DNA from: Ventosimonas gracilis
GTDB taxonomy: Bacteria; Pseudomonadota; Gammaproteobacteria; Pseudomonadales; Pseudomonadaceae
Direction of reading: 5' to 3'
Length of the DNA stretch: 64,000 nt
Assembly (NCBI RefSeq): GCF_001580025.1
Contig: NZ_LSZO01000217.1
Coordinates: forward strand, 1-64,000
The stretch's first letter is position 1, and each line of letters begins with the position of its first letter. The position numbers and the translations under genes are program-made. The notes under the pieces are model-generated. The model was not told the origin of the DNA. It saw only the letters and a list, made by a program, of their open reading frames with translations, and ran no database searches. This document shows, in pieces, positions 61,697 through 64,000 of the stretch.

Positions 61697-61902
61697 AGTA
61701 AAGCGTTAATCTATACCCATCTTTGTCCGTGTACTTGTGGTCGGCGTGGTAGGAGGAGCGCACCGGTAAGCCGGGGCGACGTTTTTATTCCATTTCGCGT
61801 TAAAAACATGAATAATTCGACTCGGAGCGCATCCGAAGAATCTGGCATGGCCTTTGATTATTAATTCAGTTTCTAACGCTAATTAGAATTAAAGCCATCA
61901 TT
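61697..61902 (-). pseudogene. Remnant of the lipA 3' end, interrupted
   Basis: Positions 61703-61785 closely match the end of lipA and its downstream bases (compare 62620-62705), including GGTCGGCGTGGTAGGAGGAG. The match resumes for a few bases at 61891-61902 (AAAGCCATCATT). About 105 unrelated bases lie between. The remnant marks the left duplication unit's right end and codes for nothing. Confidence 0.75.
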
Positions 61903-62063
61903 TACCGCCGTTCGCGCCAGCGATATTAATGAAGCCGCCGCGCAAGAAGCATTAAAAGCGGAGCAGGCGCGGCGTTTAACAGCGGCTCAGCTTTTGCGCA
62001 CTTGGCAGAAAGCGCCGCGCAGCTTCGTACCGTTCAGCAATTGCGTAAAAATATGGAAGTTAA
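61903..62063 (+). pseudogene. Remnant of the atpC 3' end
   Basis: This stretch matches the end of atpC from 60958 on (TACCGCCGTTCGCGCCAGCG to GGAAGTTAA), with small deletions in the AAAAGC and GGCG regions and one A lost near the end, which break the frame. The atpC-to-secreted-gene spacer (AATACGAGGAATAA) is copied too, so the second gene keeps its ribosome site. Confidence 0.85.
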
Positions 62064-62101
62064 ATCAGTGTAAAATCTGTAAGCCAATACGAGGAATAAC
62101 A

Positions 62102-62560
62102 GTGAAAAAGCCTAGCGTCCGTTCGATTAAATCCTCCCTTTTGCTTTTCACTCTAACAGCCAGTTTATTAGCCGGTTGTTCACCGCCTAAAGTTCCTGGC
62201 TGTACTGATCAAGCAGCACATAATCTGCTAATGAAAGTAGCCTTTGATGTTTATAAGGGTCTGAATCATGACCCAGAAAGACATCAGCAAAGTATTACTT
62301 CCGTCAGAACGCGCAGTACCAACGATAAAACGGGTGCGCATGAATGTGCAGCTGATTTTATTATTACCAATCCGAAAAATAATAAGTCGGCTAGTGTTCC
62401 CTTCACTTATTTAATAGAGCGCTTGGATAATTCCCCAGACTTGGTGAAGGTGGAAGCAGACGGTTTAAAAACAGGGGTTTACCGCGTACTGTTTCTGCTT
62501 CAGGTAGATGACCTGCCAGAAGCGCCTCCATCTAAGGGATGGAGAATAGAGTCCAAATAA
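62102..62560 (+). CDS. Unrecognised lipoprotein, paralogue of the 61177 gene
   Basis: A 152-residue protein starting at GTG 62102 after GAGGAATAA. The signal peptide ends in a classical lipobox (LLAGC), so it should be lipidated. The mature part (KVPGCTDQAAHNLLMKVAFD, RTRSTNDKTGAHECAADFII, TYLIERLDNSPDLVKVEADG) is clearly homologous to the 61177 product. The function is unknown. The ATG-to-GTG start change and the atpC remnant upstream suggest lower expression than copy A, unless a new promoter exists. As the member with lipobox it may be the ancestral form. Confidence 0.78.
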   Translation: MKKPSVRSIKSSLLLFTLTASLLAGCSPPKVPGCTDQAAHNLLMKVAFDVYKGLNHDPERHQQSITSVRTRSTNDKTGAHECAADFIITNPKNNKSASVPFTYLIERLDNSPDLVKVEADGLKTGVYRVLFLLQVDDLPEAPPSKGWRIESK

Positions 62561-62590
62561 GGGCTGAAGTAGATTAACGGTACTTTATTT

Positions 62591-62615
62591 CCCCTCTCCC
62601 GTAAGCGGGAGAGGG
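62591..62615. repeat. REP-like palindrome / terminator, duplicated copy B
   Basis: CCCCTCTCCCG (62591-62601) and CGGGAGAGGG (62606-62615) with a TAAG loop, between the lipoprotein gene and the convergent lipA. Confidence 0.75.
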
Positions 62616-62624
62616 ATAAAAGCG

Positions 62625-63608
62625 TTAAGCCGTACCCAGTTTTTGTCCGTGCGCTTGTTGGTCGGCGTGGTAGGAGGAGCGCACCAGTGGGCCTGAGGCG
62701 ACATTTCTAAAGCCCATCATTTGCCCTTGTTCGGCAAACCAAGCAAAGGTATCGGGATGGACAAAGCGCTGTACCGGCAGATGGTTGCGTGAAGGTTGCA
62801 GGTATTGCCCCAGCGTCAACATATCAATGTCGTGCTCGCGCATACGCTGCATCACTTCGATGACTTCGTCATCGGTTTCACCGAGTCCCAGCATCAGGCC
62901 GGATTTGGTGGGGATATGCGGCACAAGCTGTTTAAACTTTTGCAGCAAATCCAGCGACCATTCAAAGTCCGAGCCCGGGCGCGAGGCGCGGTACAGCCTG
63001 GGTACGGTTTCCAGATTGTGGTTAAACACATCGGGCGGCTCGGCGGCGGTTATCTCAAGCGCAATATCCATACGACCGCGATAATCCGGAACCAAGGTTT
63101 CCAGCTGTACATGGGGTGAGAGTTTGCGGATTTCTCGCAGGCAGTCGGCAAAGTGTCCGGCGCCGCCGTCGCGCAAATCGTCGCGGTCTACCGAGGTAAT
63201 CACCACGTATTTCAAGGCTAAATCGGCAATGGCGGTGGCGAGGTTTTTCGGCTCTTCGCGATCTAAAGGTTTGGGTCTACCGTGGCCGACATCGCAGAAC
63301 GGGCAGCGTCTGGTGCAGATGTCGCCCATTATCATAAAAGTCGCCGTGCCACCGGAAAAACACTCGCCAAGGTTCGGGCAAGAGGCTTCTTCACAGACGC
63401 TGTGCAAACGGTGCTTGCGCAGGAGTTGTTTAATGCGCTCAACTTCCGGCGAGAGCGGAATGCGCACGCGAATCCAGTCCGGTTTTTTCGGCAGCACTTC
63501 GGTCGGGATAACTTTTACCGGTATCCGCGCGACTTTTTCCGCCCCGCGCAGTTTGCTGCCGGGTTCGAGTTTGGCCGGTTTAACCGGCGCTTGTGCTGTC
63601 TGGCTCAT
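62625..63608 (-). CDS. lipA: Lipoyl synthase
   Basis: LipA inserts two sulfurs into octanoyl groups on lipoate-dependent enzymes using radical SAM chemistry. The 327 residues have the auxiliary cluster motif [12 protein letters not shown], the radical SAM motif CTRRCPFC, and the C-terminal RSSYHA serine that ligates the auxiliary cluster. The ATG at 63608 (MSQTAQAPV) gives an ATGA overlap with the lipB stop; the frame is open 48 codons further up through lipB. Confidence 0.97.
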   Translation of the reverse strand: MSQTAQAPVKPAKLEPGSKLRGAEKVARIPVKVIPTEVLPKKPDWIRVRIPLSPEVERIKQLLRKHRLHSVCEEASCPNLGECFSGGTATFMIMGDICTRRCPFCDVGHGRPKPLDREEPKNLATAIADLALKYVVITSVDRDDLRDGGAGHFADCLREIRKLSPHVQLETLVPDYRGRMDIALEITAAEPPDVFNHNLETVPRLYRASRPGSDFEWSLDLLQKFKQLVPHIPTKSGLMLGLGETDDEVIEVMQRMREHDIDMLTLGQYLQPSRNHLPVQRFVHPDTFAWFAEQGQMMGFRNVASGPLVRSSYHADQQAHGQKLGTA

Positions 63609-64000
63609 AGGGATAGCGCCTCGCCCAAGATGATTTGTGGGTAGCCGAGCGTAGCGGCAAGCTGCGAGCACAGTTTGCTTGAGACTTCGGCCATATCGAT
63701 TAAAGGAATAAAGTCTTGCATTTGCGTGATGCGAAGTCCCTGGTAGCCACAAGGATTGATGCGGGAAAAGGGTTCTAAGTCCATCGCCACATTAAGCGCT
63801 AATCCATGAAACGAGCAGCCGCGACGGATACGCAGTCCAAGCGAGGCGATTTTTGCATCATCAACATAAACCCCAGGTGCCCCGGCTTTAGTTTGTGCGC
63901 TGATGCCGTAGCTTGCCAGCAGCGCCATCAAGCTGCACTCCATCTGCCTCACTAAATCACGCACGCCTTTGGCTTTGCGGCGGATATCCAGCAATAAATA
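63605..64000 (-). CDS. lipB: Octanoyltransferase LipB, partial (5' end outside window)
   Basis: LipB moves octanoate from acyl carrier protein to lipoyl domains, making the substrate of LipA. The visible 131 codons cover the C-terminal part: [16 protein letters not shown], the [19 protein letters not shown] segment with the catalytic Lys, the [16 protein letters not shown] block, and catalytic Cys in INPCGYQG. The frame runs off the end of the window, so the true start is beyond 64000. Confidence 0.95.
   Translation of the reverse strand, partial: YLLLDIRRKAKGVRDLVRQMECSLMALLASYGISAQTKAGAPGVYVDDAKIASLGLRIRRGCSFHGLALNVAMDLEPFSRINPCGYQGLRITQMQDFIPLIDMAEVSSKLCSQLAATLGYPQIILGEALSL

Noticed and set aside
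61664-61864. 66-codon frame after the secreted-protein gene
   Set aside because: It reads through the palindrome and the lipA remnant, so it is an artefact of the duplication.

Overview
The window looks like a chromosomal piece of a gammaproteobacterium of the Pseudomonadaceae or a close relative. The main evidence is gene order. The blocks dsbD-aroQ-accB-accC, pilG-H-I-J-K-chpA-B-C with gshB and tonB3 alongside, ispD/ftsB, hemC-D-X-Y, hemA-prfA-prmC-moeB-murI, and mnmG-rsmG-parA-parB-atpIBEFHAGDC all occur in Pseudomonas. Here they are joined in an unfamiliar order. By eye the GC content is moderate (mid to high fifties in most core genes), lower in the 38.3-49.2 kb block and in mnmG/rsmG. 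No transposase, phage gene, tRNA, rRNA or CRISPR array was seen.

Layout. 0-0.6 kb: a secreted LprI-like protein whose signal peptide is out of frame. 0.8-4.9 kb: DsbD, then aroQ-accB-accC. 5.3-11.0 kb: an ammonium transporter followed by the large subunit of glutamate synthase, with neither glnK nor gltD beside them. 11.0-23.8 kb, minus strand: the complete Pil-Chp chemosensory cluster for twitching motility, with a 2260-residue ChpA that carries two in-frame tandem duplications. 24.0-26.0 kb: gshB and tonB3. 26.0-32.5 kb, minus strand: cysB, ispD, ftsB and the haem genes hemY-X-D-C. 32.6-33.2 kb: a BrnT/BrnA toxin-antitoxin pair. 33.5-38.3 kb: the hemA-prfA-prmC-moeB-murI operon with overlapping genes.

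38.3-49.2 kb, all minus strand, is an accessory catabolic island. It has two substrate-binding proteins, two permeases and an ATPase of a polar amino acid ABC transporter, then a DapA-like deaminase, a 4-hydroxyproline epimerase, a DadA-like FAD oxidoreductase, an aldehyde dehydrogenase, and two further proline-racemase-family proteins in which the first catalytic Cys is Ser. Together these can encode uptake of trans-4-hydroxy-L-proline and its conversion to 2-oxoglutarate. No regulator lies in the island.

49.2-49.7 kb is a gene-free stretch upstream of mnmG with several DnaA-box-like 9-mers and an AT-rich tract. Genes diverge from it, so it is a candidate replication origin. From it run mnmG-rsmG-parA-parB and the nine-gene ATP synthase operon. 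At 61-62.6 kb a roughly 945-bp tandem duplication has copied the end of atpC, a small envelope-protein gene and the end of lipA. The two gene copies survive, one as a lipoprotein and one with its lipobox Cys replaced. lipA and a partial lipB close the window.

A palindrome of the type CCCTCTCCC-loop-GGGAGAGGG recurs at gene ends five times and looks like a REP/terminator family of this genome.
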